In this document: one piece after another, positions 30,876 to 42,100 of the stretch | Layout: every line of letters begins with the position of its first letter | How positions within the stretch are numbered: position 1 is the first letter of the stretch | DNA from: Avena insularis | Lineage: Eukaryota; Streptophyta; Magnoliopsida; Poales; Poaceae | Direction: 5' to 3' | Length of the DNA stretch: 64,000 nt | Assembly: GCA_023614405.1 (NCBI GenBank) | Contig: CM042691.1 | Coordinates: forward strand, 172,952,927-173,016,926 | The notes under the pieces: generated by a model | The model's input: the letters and a program-made list of their open reading frames with translations, nothing else | Told to the model about the DNA's origin: nothing | The model's database searches: none | Program-made: the position numbers and the translations under genes

Positions 30876-33114
30876 TGTAACACCCTTGGATCGGCACTAT
30901 ACAAGTTTTAGCGATTCCTACCAAACCCACATAGAAACTATTCAAAGCCGCCCACCAGGCACTTTCGTGCGGGTGGAAAACGAAGTAATATCATTACACA
31001 ATAGTCCATGATGGAACCCACAGAATAGATATATACAACAACGACTACATGAGTCAAGAATACAGATATACAGTATAAAGATCCAAATCACCTTGAAAAC
31101 GATACAACATCTAACGACGGACAAGATGCAAATGAGGCTAAGAGCCCTGAAGAATAACCAATGGCGTCCATAACCTTGCCCAGGCCAAGCCGGAAGGGAA
31201 ACCCTGCTAACAACGTCGATCTCAAAACCTCCTTAAACAAAATGGGTACTGACAAAGGGCAAAGGAAAAAGAGAGTACTGAGGCCAGTACACGGCAAGTC
31301 TTAGAATTTGGCGGTCCTCGCCTATATAGGTATGGTGGACTAAAGCGGCGATGTAGCATGCACTAAACAACCTATAGAGACTCGATACAACTGGCGGCTA
31401 TCAGAGAGGGATAAGAGAGACCTTTTCAAAACCAACCTGATACTAACACCAAACATACCCATCCTGGTATTTCCCCCTCGATACCACACGAGGAAGTCAA
31501 CCGAGGAACTCACACAGTTGGCAGTTTTATTCATTCCGTTATAGTTGCGGCAATTACTAGTCAGACATAGATAGCATGAGTCATCCTGATATAATAAGCA
31601 GTGGACACTTTTAGTTAACCATTCTGTTGAAGTTACGATACTTACTAGTCAGATACAAATAGCATGAGATATCCCAAACCCAGCAGTTGTTGGTACTTTT
31701 ATTTAGCCATTCCTTTGTAGTGAAGTTGATAACTAGTCATTATAAATTCAAAATTTAGAGCACTAATTTAGTTATAGTTGTCTATGATCAAGATACTGTG
31801 TTCCAAGTCGTCCATAACCGCGGACACGACTTTCAGAAAGTTTTACCTTGCAGGGGGCACAAATAGCAACACATGCGCGATCAACCTCAGAAAAACCAAA
31901 TGAAAACCCAACGAGGCATCACGGCAAAGAAAACGCAAGATTCATATAATATTTCAGGGGCCAACCCACCAAGCTACCCGCTACGAAGTTGGCCGGCTCC
32001 GAGACGGATCCAGAGGTTTGTGGCCATGGCTATAAATGACTGGGAACCCAAAAGTGTGACTGAGCTTGTCGATACCGTGAAAACGTGGCACGGGGTTCGA
32101 GAACGGTATAGGCGCTCCACGCGCAATAGTAAATAAATCAGTAAAGTATGGAATAAGTACATGATAGTAATAAAGCCCCAAACTACTTTGTGGCCCTAAG
32201 AAATAAGATATGACTCAAGCTCATGCTAAGGGGATTCATGGTCCCACATGAGGATAGTGCGAATATTCAAGGAACGGGTACCAAGTACTCGGGGTCCTAT
32301 AGGACACAAGTGGACGGTTAAAAACCAAATAACATCTATTGCCCACCTGTGCCTCTGCATTACTTACCTACTTTCAATATTAGTTGTTAAACTGTAATTT
32401 AAGCCATGATCATCTCCAACATAAGGCATTAGGCATTTTTCCAACAACTATGGAACATTGACGATACGAAGCAACACCTACATAAGCGACTACGACTCGC
32501 AAGGCTGACTTATCTGCCAAACAACAGGTAATAGAATGTATCCAAGGCAATATAATTGGTTGCAAGGGATATCACGGGTATGAAAACTAGAGCATCGCAA
32601 CGCAGATAGCAATAGATCAACATGAGTAAATAAAGACTATAAAAGTAAGATAGGTAGAAAGGGGTAGAATGATCGCCTGAAAATATAGCCGGAGATTTAT
32701 CTGAAGATCGGGTCGACACTCGCATCAACTCAATGGCCTAATCTGTAAAAAAATAAAACACTAGAAGAAACACGGGATACACTATTTAATATTATGACAG
32801 AAGATCGGGCATGATGCATGTATGATATATGACATGACAAAAATGCGTTGCAAATAGGCAATATTAAGCGGAACCAGGGTCCTAACAATTAATTAGATGC
32901 TTCATATTGTTTAGATACCCCGCACTTTAAATATTTTCTTAACAAGAAAAAACACAACAACGATTCGCTACATAAATTTAAACTGGGCCAATATAAGACA
33001 AGATTTGCCCGCATATGGCCTCCATATTTAATTATGAGGTGAATCGGCATAAGGCTCCCAAACCACGATGAGATGCAAACATGAATAATTAAATTTGCGA
33101 TAAGTTATATTATA

Positions 33115-33353
33115 CTCCCGCCGTTTCAGAGCTTAAGGCGTCCTCGTTTTGCGTGTTTTTTCTTTGATCAAGAATACTCTAAATACGTAAAAAGTTTTGG
33201 TATAAAACTAGTATCACTGAAAAGTATTTTTCAATATGAATCCAACGATACTAATTATATACAATATAATTAAGATTTTGTTACTCAATTCTTTTACTCA
33301 AACTTTGTTTTAAAAAAGGTTGTGCGCCTTAATAAGCCTTAAAAGGAATATAG
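33115..33353. mobile_element. Stowaway-like MITE (Tc1/Mariner type), 239 bp
   Basis: It begins CTCCCGCCGTTTCAGAGC, near the Stowaway consensus CTCCCTCCGT, and is flanked by TA at 33,113-33,114 and 33,354-33,355. The inner terminal repeat GCTTAAGGCG pairs with CGCCTTAATAAGC near 33,326. The outermost bases on the right have diverged. It is AT-rich and non-coding, and lies inside the solo LTR. Confidence 0.7.
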
Positions 33354-34549
33354 TATTATCAAAATAGGGTATCACACATTGGGGGATCGGATCCGGGGGC
33401 TCCGGGTTCGACGGGGTTCGTCGATTTCGATCCGCGGGTGTCGCCGCACTCGGGGTCTTGGCATCTTCGGGTTTCCAGGAAGGAGCCCTTGTCTTCCGTC
33501 AAGAAGGACTTGGCGTCCGTGAACAAGAGCTCGGACTCCACATCAATGATGTTTGGTTTCCGTGCGGATGAACTTGGCGTTCCGACCTCTCGTGTCGGTA
33601 CCGGTCCGTGGGCAGTCTTCGCGTCGAAGGTCTTGGCGTCTTTTTATGCATCGGAGAGTAGGTGGCAGCATCACTGTGAAGCAGCGTGGTCTCCAAACCA
33701 AAGATGGACTGGCTCAAAAGCACGCTACCGACACACGCAAAGGCGAACAACGCCAGGCAGCAGCGAAACGAACGAGAGACCGAGGCCGTCGAGTTCCCTG
33801 GTAGCACTCGAAACGAGGAGGCACGTCGGACAACAGGGAGGGAATCCGGTGACGCAGGCTTGGGCAGAGGCGAGGACAACGCGGCCGAGCATGGGTCGGC
33901 GCGACGCTGGGCAGACGCGCGGGCACGCGCGCCCTGGGATCCAACGCGGCCGACGCAGGACCGGTGGCCCGCTTGCAGTAGACGTGCGGCGGTGAGGTGG
34001 CACTCCGGCCGGGAGATTGCAGCAGCGGGGAGAAGCTTGGCAGTGAGGTTGACGCAGGAGGCGCGGAGGGGCGCTCAGGCAACGGCTACGGGGGCCGCGA
34101 GGAGGGCGGCGAGGCAGGCGACGCGGAGGAGGAGGTCCCGCGGCCACGCACGGGCGACGGCGCAGGTCGGCCGGCTCCGGCGAGACAGGGCGCACGCGGC
34201 GGAGTCGGGAGAAACGAGTTGGGGCGATGGTGGTTGATGAGGCCGAGAGGGGGAGAAGGCGGAAGTCACTAGGGAAGGGAGGCTGCGAGCGAGGTTGCCT
34301 GGGGCTTGGGTGAAGCACGGGAAGGAGGAGAAAGCAGGAGGCGGCGGGGATTCGGGAGGTGGAGGCGAGAAAGCAGGGCTACGGCCTTGCGGAAGGGGAA
34401 AGAGACGAGCGGGGTGGGGGGCACACGGGGCCGCACGGTTTGCGTGAGGGAGCATCGGGCAGGGAGGGTTCGCATGGGGCCCCGCATGCGGGAGTTGGGG
34501 ATTCGAGACAGGGCGGGGTTGACCCCGATGGAGAGGCAGGGGAGCGGGA

Positions 34550-35084
34550 GAGGAAATTGCACAAACTACCCATCGCGTAAAACACCAGTTTTACATTTTT
34601 TCTGCACAAACCACCAACTATTGGTGTAACATGTTGCACACAGGTCTAAAAATCATATTAAATGAATTAACTATAAACCTAATGACCGGGCCCCATGGCG
34701 TGAGGATGTGGCATGTGCCGTTATAGTATTTTTTTCAAACTTTATACAAAAGAATATGAAAAAATTGCAACAACTAAAAAAAAATTCTTTCAAACATTTC
34801 TAGATTAGTTACTTTATAGGATAGTTCATACTGTTTTAATTACTAAAGTTTTTTCATTTTTCTATTTTTTTGAAATGACACGTTGAAGAAAGACACTTTG
34901 ACCGCCACATCATCACTACCGTATGAACCCTGGTCATTATATTTGCAATTAATCAACCTAATATGTGATTTGGACATACGTGCAACATATTACACCAATA
35001 GTTGGTGGTCTTTGCAAAAGACATGTAAAGTTAGTGTTTTGCGCAACGACGACAGTAATAGTTGGTGGTTTGTGCAATTTCCTC
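34550..35084. mobile_element. Mutator-like MITE with long terminal inverted repeats, 535 bp
   Basis: A 9-bp duplication GGAGCGGGA flanks it (34,541-34,549 and 35,085-35,093). The ends are GAGGAAATTGCACAAAC and GTTTGTGCAATTTCCTC-type inversions; the inverted repeats extend about 90-100 bases, including ACCACCAACTATTGGTGTAA on the left and its inverse near 34,992. A 9-bp duplication with long inverted repeats is the mark of Mutator-like elements. It has no transposase and sits in the GC-rich part of the solo LTR, so it inserted after it. Confidence 0.88.
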
Positions 35085-35578
35085 GGAGCGGGATGGTGCT
35101 ACGCGCTGTGGGGAGTGGGTCCAGGGTGCAAGCGCGTTTGGGGTGGAGCATGCTCGGTTGGTTGTGTGCTGGCATGGGTACCGCACGCGCCTGAGGTTGG
35201 CGGCGGCGGAGGGTGATGGGTAGGGGAAATATGTAGGGTTTGGGATTAGAGGGACTAGGTTTCAGCTTTGTGGGTTGGGCCAGATAATGGGGTTATAGGT
35301 GGCCGGCTGGGCCACTAGCCAGGCTAGCTGTCTCCTCCTAGAATATTTTTATTTTATTTATATAGTTGTTTGATATATTTTATAAATAGTTTTTAGACAA
35401 AACAAAATATCCAACGAGCCCGGGTTTTATAATTTGAATTAAGGCGAGGTATATTTAGAAAACGAAGACAGCCTTTTGGGGAAAATAGTTTTAGGAAAAA
35501 CATACATGCTAATGTCATGATGATGCATAGGGATAAGACATGCAATATTCTAGTAGTGGTTTTATCTAGGGTGCTACA

Positions 35579-36242
35579 TCGTGCCAGCGCAACCACTGGG
35601 TGTTGTCCCCGAGATTCGGAGTGGCTACCGGAGGTAGGTGCCTCGAATCTTATCTGTTCTTGAGATCCGACTCGGTGCAGTCATGCAAAAGAAACACCTA
35701 GAAATTGATTTTTGTGAGTATATTAACAGATAGAACATGTGCTGTCAGCGGAATGACGATTTTACTTTTTTGAAAACTAGCTTGTGCTTTTCTAAACACT
35801 TAGTCACTTTCCTGTGTGCTTTGTTGTTTATGCCGTGTCCTTGCCGGGCAGCCGGGTTGCGGTCTGGAGCCGGAACCGAAGGGGGAGATAACAATACATT
35901 GCACACGGTACTAGGGGCTTATCAGCCGGAAAATATCAACTAGGCACATGTCCAGAATGCCCAATCTGTCGCATCTTTGGCCGTTTTTCATGTGGGATGC
36001 CTCGGGCTTTTGCTCTTGCTAGACGGACAGCCGGGCTGCGGTCTGTAGCTGAGACGAAGAGTGGGCCTCCGACACCATTGCACACTACTCAGTCGGTTTA
36101 CAGAATTAGCAGGTTGGGCCAACCGGGGAGCCCTCGGTTAGGGGTCGACGGAGTCGAAAAACGTTATAGGATTTAATCGGATTAAAACAATAAGCAAATA
36201 TCTGGCAAGGATCCCCCGAGCATCAGCTGGGTTCCATATCTT
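35579..36242 (-). other. Tat-type 3' non-coding region, left copy
   Basis: From the solo-LTR junction through GGGTGTTGTCCCCGAGATTC to the integrase stop. Phrases such as GCCGGGCAGCCGGGTTGCGG occur in slightly varied repeats (35,846 and 36,025). The same order is found at 61,415-62,076. No ORF is supported. Confidence 0.6.
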
Positions 36243-36763
36243 TCATTCATTCAGGGTTTCGGATACATACACTATTATGCGACTAAGTGTAAAACGGACG
36301 GAGCAAGTCCGTTTTCCATGGTCTTTCGGTCTCCTCATCTGATTTGTCCATCTTATTCTTGCGTGGCTGCTGCGTGTTGATGAGGTAGTAGGAGTCATTG
36401 TGCAGCGCCTTGCTGATGATGAAGGGGCCCTCCCAGGGAGGGGACAACTTGTGCATTCCATTGTTGTCTTGTATTAGCTGGAGCACTAGATTTCCCTCGC
36501 GAAATGCGATGGAACGGATCCGACACAAATGGTGTCGGCTCAGCCCTTGCTGGATATTGCCGATCTTGACAGAGCCACCTTGCGGGCCTCATCGAGGAGG
36601 TCCACACTGTCCTCCCTCGCCTCTTGGTTCTCCTTCTCCATGTAGAGGAGCTTGCAGGGCAAGTCGAACTTGATGTCCACCACAAGAACTGCTTCTGAGC
36701 CATAGGTGAGGAAGAACGGGGTGAAGCCGGTTGGCCGATTCGGGGTGGTGCGCAGGATCCAAA
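36243..36763 (-). pseudogene. Tat-type integrase C terminus, truncated and frameshifted
   Basis: Minus-strand reading gives RTTPNRPTGFTPFFLTYGSE, VVDIKFDLPCKLLYMEKENQ, a frameshift near 36,545, then GNLVLQLIQDNNGMHKLSPP, WEGPFIISKALHNDSYYLIN and the terminal LLRPFYT. This is the domain after the integrase core of Tat/Ogre-like elements. Homology with the right copy stops at about 36,763 (AGGATCCAAA), seven bases before the start of CACTA copy B. Confidence 0.82.
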
Positions 36764-36770
36764 TAACGAC

Positions 36771-37165
36771 CACTACTAGGAGAAGGGATATAGGTAATCC
36801 ACATATCCGTGGATCACGTGGTTGAAGTGCCCCACGGGTAAAACAGGCGTGGCTCACCAATGGGCAGTGCCCTACTAGTAACTAAAACAACCGTGGTGTA
36901 CGTTGTCTTAGTGCTCCACAAATATGTGTGGGCTAGGGGCATGTTGGCCGCATGCCACATAATCGTAGCGCACATAGGGTAAGTGCGCTACGGTTGTTAG
37001 GGATAGCCGTAGCGCACATGAGGCAAGTGCGCTACGCCTAAGTTAAGACCCCTCCGCTCCGTAAATGGGCAAACACATCCGTGGCGCACTCCTGGCATGT
37101 GCGCCATGGTTGTTATTAATGCCTGTGGAGCACTGGGGCCATGTGCGCCACGGATGTGTCGACCA
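36771..37165. repeat. CACTA 5' terminus and subterminal repeats (copy B)
   Basis: After CACTACTAGGAG there is a second CTACTAGTAAC at 36,872, then repeated GTAGCGCACAT, AGTGCGCTACG, GTGGCGCACT, TGTGCGCCAC motifs up to 37,160. The type matches the 3' subterminal repeats of both copies, in mixed orientation. These would be the accessory-protein binding sites. Confidence 0.85.
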
Positions 37166-37429
37166 TTTTTTTTGGCAGCTCCACTTTATGCACATGTGAC
37201 TATCCACCACCCAAACTTCACTTTCCCCTCCTTCTTCCTCCTTAGATCTAGTCAGGATCCTTCCGCTTCCCACCTCAATTTCTCCACTCATTCACCATTT
37301 TTAGCATGTAGAACTTGCCTTGGATGTTACATACATAAAAGAGGAAGCTCTCCTTCCGGACACGCCATCCTCTCGGTCGATCTCGCGCGCACCTCTCCTT
37401 TCCATCTTCTCGATCAGTCTCTCATCTTG

Positions 37430-37845
37430 GTAAGTTGTCCATGTAAGGATGTGTTCATGTGTATATCGATGATATGCTCATATGTATGTAGATGATCGAT
37501 GCTCATGTGTGTATGGAGAGGATCTATGCTCATGTGTGTGTATATGGAGAGGATCGATGCTCATGCATGTGTGTATATGGAGAGGATCGATGCTCATGCA
37601 TGTGTGTATGGAGAGGATGATATGTTCATGTGTATGGATCGGTCTCTCTCTTGTGTTTGTGTGAGAATGAGTTGCCATTTGTTTTGCAAAAATGTTGATT
37701 CATTTCCACTTTGGCAAGACTTTGGCATTTCGCAAAGGTCCTTATTTTAGGATAGGTCATACCGAAATTTTCTATCGACCATTGCATGCATGCATTGATT
37801 ATGTGGTTCTAATAAACTTCAAATTGTACCGTGTACACCGCGCAG
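37430..37845 (+). other. Leader intron of TNP2 gene (copy B)
   Basis: The donor is ATCTTG|GTAAGT (GT at 37,430-37,431) and the acceptor ACCGCGCAG ends at 37,845, seven bases before the ATG at 37,853. The upstream leader (about 37,170-37,429) is C/T-rich and may contain the promoter. The intron holds a minisatellite. Copy A lacks this region because the window starts later. Confidence 0.65.
37492..37625 (+). repeat. Minisatellite in TNP2 leader intron, 28-33 bp units
   Basis: The unit GATCGATGCTCATG followed by TGTGTGTATGGAGAG repeats four to five times with small length changes in the TG/TA part (for example an inserted CA at 37,564 and 37,597). It creates short repetitive frames on both strands that are not protein coding. 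Confidence 0.85.
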
Positions 37846-37852
37846 GCAAAAA

Positions 37853-39199
37853 TGGTCCTCATAATGAGCGAAGGCATTGTGGCTAGATTTTTGAAATGTG
37901 CGACGATCGACATGATACGAAATAACAAGACGGAGATAAGATGTCCATGCAGAAGATGCAAACTCAGATGGTTGGTCGACCCAGATTCCGGGCATCTGGA
38001 TGCGCACCTGCTCCGCCATGGTTTCATGGATGGATACACTCGTTGGATAAGCGATGACGAAGACGATGGAGATGGTGAATGTGGGCAACATGACGATGAT
38101 CATCACGACGAGGACGGGCGAGATGATGAAGAGTCTCCTGGAGATAGTGAAGGTACGGAAGCAGACCGGGATGATGATGATCTAGATGCCGGAGGAGCAG
38201 ACGACGATGGACCAACGTCAGGCTGGGTGCGGGACCCTTATGTGCAAGAGCTGCTTCTCAAGCAGACGATAACGCCAGGGCTGCCGCTAGAGAGAAAGCC
38301 AAGCTTGCGCAACTTGAGAAAGACGCGATTACTCCATTGTATGAAGGATGCAGGCCCGATGATACCCGGTTGAATGTAACGCTCAAGGCTATGGAGATGA
38401 AGGCAAAACACAAATTGAGCAACGCAAACTTCGATGATATGATGGCATTCTGGCACGATCGTCTCCCGGAGGGGAACACGTGTCCAACTAGTATGGAGGA
38501 CGCCAAGAAAATCGTCTGTCCTCTCGATCTACCGCACGTTAGATACCACATATGCATCAATGATTGCATCATTTATCGGGGATAGGACGCGGAGAAAACC
38601 ACATGTCCGATGTGCGGCGTGAGTTGATACAAGAAAGGGAAGAAAGCACCTCAAAAAGTGGTATGGTACTTTCCTATCACTCCTCGTGTGCAGCGCTATT
38701 TCACGGACCCTGAGGAAGCGAAGCTCATGCGATGGCATGCAGAAAGGAAGAACCCAGGAGATGACGATGACCCCGAAAAGGAGGAGCTGCTGACGCACCC
38801 TTCAGATGCTAGCCAGTGGAAAGCATTGGACCTCGAATTCTCAGAATTCGGTGGAGATTCGATGAACATCAGGCTTGGTGTGAGCACCGATTGACTCAAT
38901 CCGTTTGGTATCCAAAGCAGCACGCACATCACTTGGCCCGTGTTTGTATGGATGTACAACCTCCCTCCATGGTTGTGCATGAAGAAGAAGTACATACAAA
39001 TGAGTATGCTAATTCAAGGGCCAAAACAACCTGGTACCGACATCAATATGTATCTCAGGCTGTTGAAAGAGGTGCTAGCCACGTTATGGGGATCTGGAGC
39101 CAATATTACGACGCCGTCGCACAAGATTATTTCACTATGAGAGCGACATTGGTCACTACGGTGCAAGACTATCTAGGTTGTGGGTATATCTCTGGGCAG
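37853..39199 (+). pseudogene. TNP2-type transposase, N-terminal part (copy B), split by LARD insertion
   Basis: The start ATG follows the acceptor by seven bases. The N terminus holds the transposase-associated domain: IRCPCRRCKLRWLVDPDSGH, LDAHLLRHGFMDGYTRW, with CxxC and HxxxHGF-type residues likely binding zinc. An Asp-rich linker follows. A frame change near 38,265, TAG at 38,585 and 38,626 (TGA) and TGA near 38,893 break the frame; the collinear protein continues through YHICINDCIIYRG, PLDLPHVRYH and PSDASQWKALDLEF. The gene stops at GGGCAG (39,199), where the retrotransposon enters, and resumes at 50,883. Confidence 0.88.
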
Positions 39200-42100
39200 T
39201 GTAGCATCCCAATTGTCTAACAATTGCAATGCTACTAGCCTAGTCTATATAATGGCTACTTTATATATATAATTGTTGCATCATCATTATATCATGCTCA
39301 TGTCATCATGCCACCTTGCATTTGAGCATCATATAAAACCCTCTTTGTTTTGGTTCTTCTCTCACATGCATTGTAAATTGTATTTGCCTCTTGATATTGT
39401 ATTTGGATCTTGATATATTGTTTAAATGCCCAAGTTGAGTTGGGGGCATATCTTTCTTTATCTCCACCACCTTTTCTTTCACCACCTTATAATTCCACCA
39501 TCCAACTAAATATGAGCTTTGCATTTTATTTGGTTTTACCTCTAGCTCATGTGGGTTGGGATGGATCCAATCCTTTTCCACATGCTCTCATCTTAGCATC
39601 ATGTTGTTTTCACATCCTTGATATATGAGAGCCACTTGGCCACCTTTGCATGCCTTGTGAGTGGGACCCTTTCTCCTAGCTTCCATATGGATTATCATGG
39701 AATTATGCTCATGTTGGAATATTTTGGGACTATTGATCATCTGGTGGAACATACACACTAGCAAGTCTCAAGCTACTCAAACATGATCATCTCCATCTAT
39801 CTATCTCTCTATCCTAAACCCTACACCTAATCTACCCCTTCATCACCACACCCTCTACCTCATCCTAATCTAATCCACACCCCCCCTTCTAAGCTAAACC
39901 CTAAACCCACTCCCCTCTCTCTCGGCCCCCTCTCTACCTGCCAAGGCTACCCCACCTGGCCCCACCATGCCACCTACCTACCCCTCTCCAACCCTAGACA
40001 AACCCTAGCCCGAGGCTACCACCACCCAACCCGAGCCTACCCTCTCTCCCTCTCTTCTCTCCCTGCCTTGTGGCCCCCCTAGCCGAGCCTGCCCCTGCCT
40101 CCTTGGCCTCGCCTCTGGTCCCACCTAGAAGTCCCCATGCACCTGGCCTCGCCCGACCCTGCCCGAGCACGTGATGGTGGAGGAAGAAAAGGTGGCCGAG
40201 CCACCTTTATCTCCAACCAATCCCCCACGGCACCCCCCTCTCCCCCTCTGCTTTACCACCACCTCACGGTCCTCCTGCATCCCCAGATCTGGCCGAGGTG
40301 CCCCTGCATCTCCTCTCCTTCCTCTCCACCGAAGCCACCCTCCCTCTCGCCGGCCATCGTCGGCCTCCTCCACGTTCCGTTGATCCAGTCGAGCCGCGCG
40401 TCCGTGGAGTGACCTGGGAGACCGAGGAGGGTCCCCTCGTGATCGTCTGCGCCGTTGAGGAGGAGGAGGACCAGAGCTACCAGATCAACGCCAAGGCCGA
40501 CGCCAAACCCTAGCCGCCGTCCGCAAGCTCCGTCGACGATCTCCAGCGCCCCTGCCCGAACCAACGCCACCGACACACTCTCGGTGAGCCCCTAAACCTC
40601 CTGGACATGCTCCTCTGCGCTGCCGTTGCCTGTACCCGCCGATCAAACCGACAAACGCTCTCTGTGCACCGGCGACGTTTTCGGTTCTCCTCGCCGTAGC
40701 GCCGCAGAAGCCCTAGCTAGCCGCCCAGCTTCCTCCCATCAGCTACCCCGCATGACCCAGTGGCCACCGCCTCCGCGCGAAGCCCTAGGTCACGGATCGA
40801 GCCCCGTGCATGCAAGGCTGGGTCGATTTCGTCGAGAGAGAGGAAGAAAGCAATGCAGCGTGGCCACTTTGCACTTCCCCCAAACCTTTTCGCATCAACC
40901 CGCTCCCCTTGGCCCATGTCATTCCCGTGTCTTTTTGCAAAAGGATCCGAGTTTGAACCCTCAACCCGCAGTCCCCACAGCCACGTGGTCACCGACATCT
41001 CTCTCATCAAGTGGGCTGCATGAGCAGTGAGTCCCACTGTCATTCGCTTGAGCTAGAGCATGCCGCGGTGTAAAACATTTCTGTCTTGGCGTGCGTTCTT
41101 TGAGTCAGCTGCCCACCGTCAGCGTCGTGGCTGGCTTAATCTGAGTAACAAAAGTATTTCAGATTCATTTAAATTCAAATCTTTTTCAAATTAATTCAAA
41201 TTCAAATTTATTTCTGTTTTTAAATATCTTTTAAAATCTAAACCCAAATAATACAAATAATATATGTTTTCAAATCAGAAAAATGTGAGGAATTCAATTA
41301 TGCCATCCAAAATATATTTTGGACACTTTATTATCCAAGTTAATTAAAATTACAATAAAATGCCCTTTTCCTTAATAAATTAATAACTTTTGTTTTATAA
41401 ATCCAAATTTAACAAATGATATGTCTAAAATGATTAGCTCGACGAGACCTTTCTGTTTATGCATTCCATCATCTGTTTTGAAGCATGCATCATATAAATA
41501 TAATGGGTACAGAAACTTAATTGTGAATAAAATGTGGCCAAAACCCAATATAATGCTTTATTATAGTTTTCCACACCTCACCCATGCCATGCTACTTTAT
41601 TGCCATGCAAATTGTGCATCATTCATCATGGCATGATTGTTTGCTTGTCGCATTTATTCATATGCTTGTGCACTTTATTTATGTTGGCCTTGTTTGTTTG
41701 GTTCTTCTTCGAATAGACGCTGAGCAGGGGATATATCAAGAGAACCAGGAGCACTACCCAGATCCATCCCTTGCTTCAACTGAGCTGCCAGGCAAGCACT
41801 ACCACATGCTTGCATACATATAGTACCTATTGCCTCTGTCTTATTCTTGCATCATTGAGTCGCGATTGCATTAAATTGAATCCCAAGTATTGCATAGCCT
41901 TTACTTTCAAACCCCACCGAAGCTTGTTCCTCCAACCCATGAGCCATTACTACAGGAGTTGTTTGAGCCATGCGAGTCATAGAACAGCATGTGTAGGGTA
42001 TGTGAGTGTCTGATGGATAACGAGGTACCTAAACAACTTAACCTGAGTAGTAATGGGATAACTAATGAAAGTGGCATCGGTGAGCCATATTCGCTATTTG

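Larger units (their letters stand above)
30876..35578 (-). mobile_element. Solo LTR of a long-LTR gypsy family, 4.7 kb with nested MITEs
   Basis: It begins TGTAACACCCTTGG and ends AGGGTGCTACA on the plus strand and has no internal domain. Candidate target duplications are GCGCG (30,871-30,875) and TCGTG (35,579-35,583); the second copy of this junction has TCGCG at 61,415, so one or two later changes explain the mismatch. The stretch 31,350-32,310 is the reverse complement of 42,110-42,760 in the LARD-like LTRs, which gives minus orientation and shows the families are related. The GC-rich block 33,370-34,560 makes long overlapping frames on both strands that I judge spurious. Confidence 0.75.
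29787..36763 (-). mobile_element. Tat/Ogre-type Ty3/gypsy remnant, left copy, split by a solo LTR
   Basis: The minus-strand integrase C terminus (36,763-36,243) and the region downstream of it (to 35,579 and 30,875-29,787) belong to one element. The plus strand of the distal part carries an intron-containing ORF, antisense to pol, as described for some Tat-lineage elements. A solo LTR (30,876-35,578) is inserted at the point where GGGGGCGCG would join GCCAGCGCAACCACTGGGTG. The left end is cut by the Athila-type insertion and the right end by CACTA copy B. A second copy of part of this sequence is at 61,415-64,000. Confidence 0.72.

Noticed and set aside
33438..34629. Several long overlapping ORFs on both strands (up to about 197 codons)
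   Set aside because: They lie in the GC-rich part of the solo LTR, occur on both strands, are low-complexity Arg/Pro/Ala and have no recognisable domain. High GC lowers stop frequency.
39880..39915. Telomere-like CTAAACCCTAAACCC
   Set aside because: Only two to three units, within a C-rich LTR segment and repeated at the same place in the 3' LTR (47,213). Not a telomere or an interstitial array.
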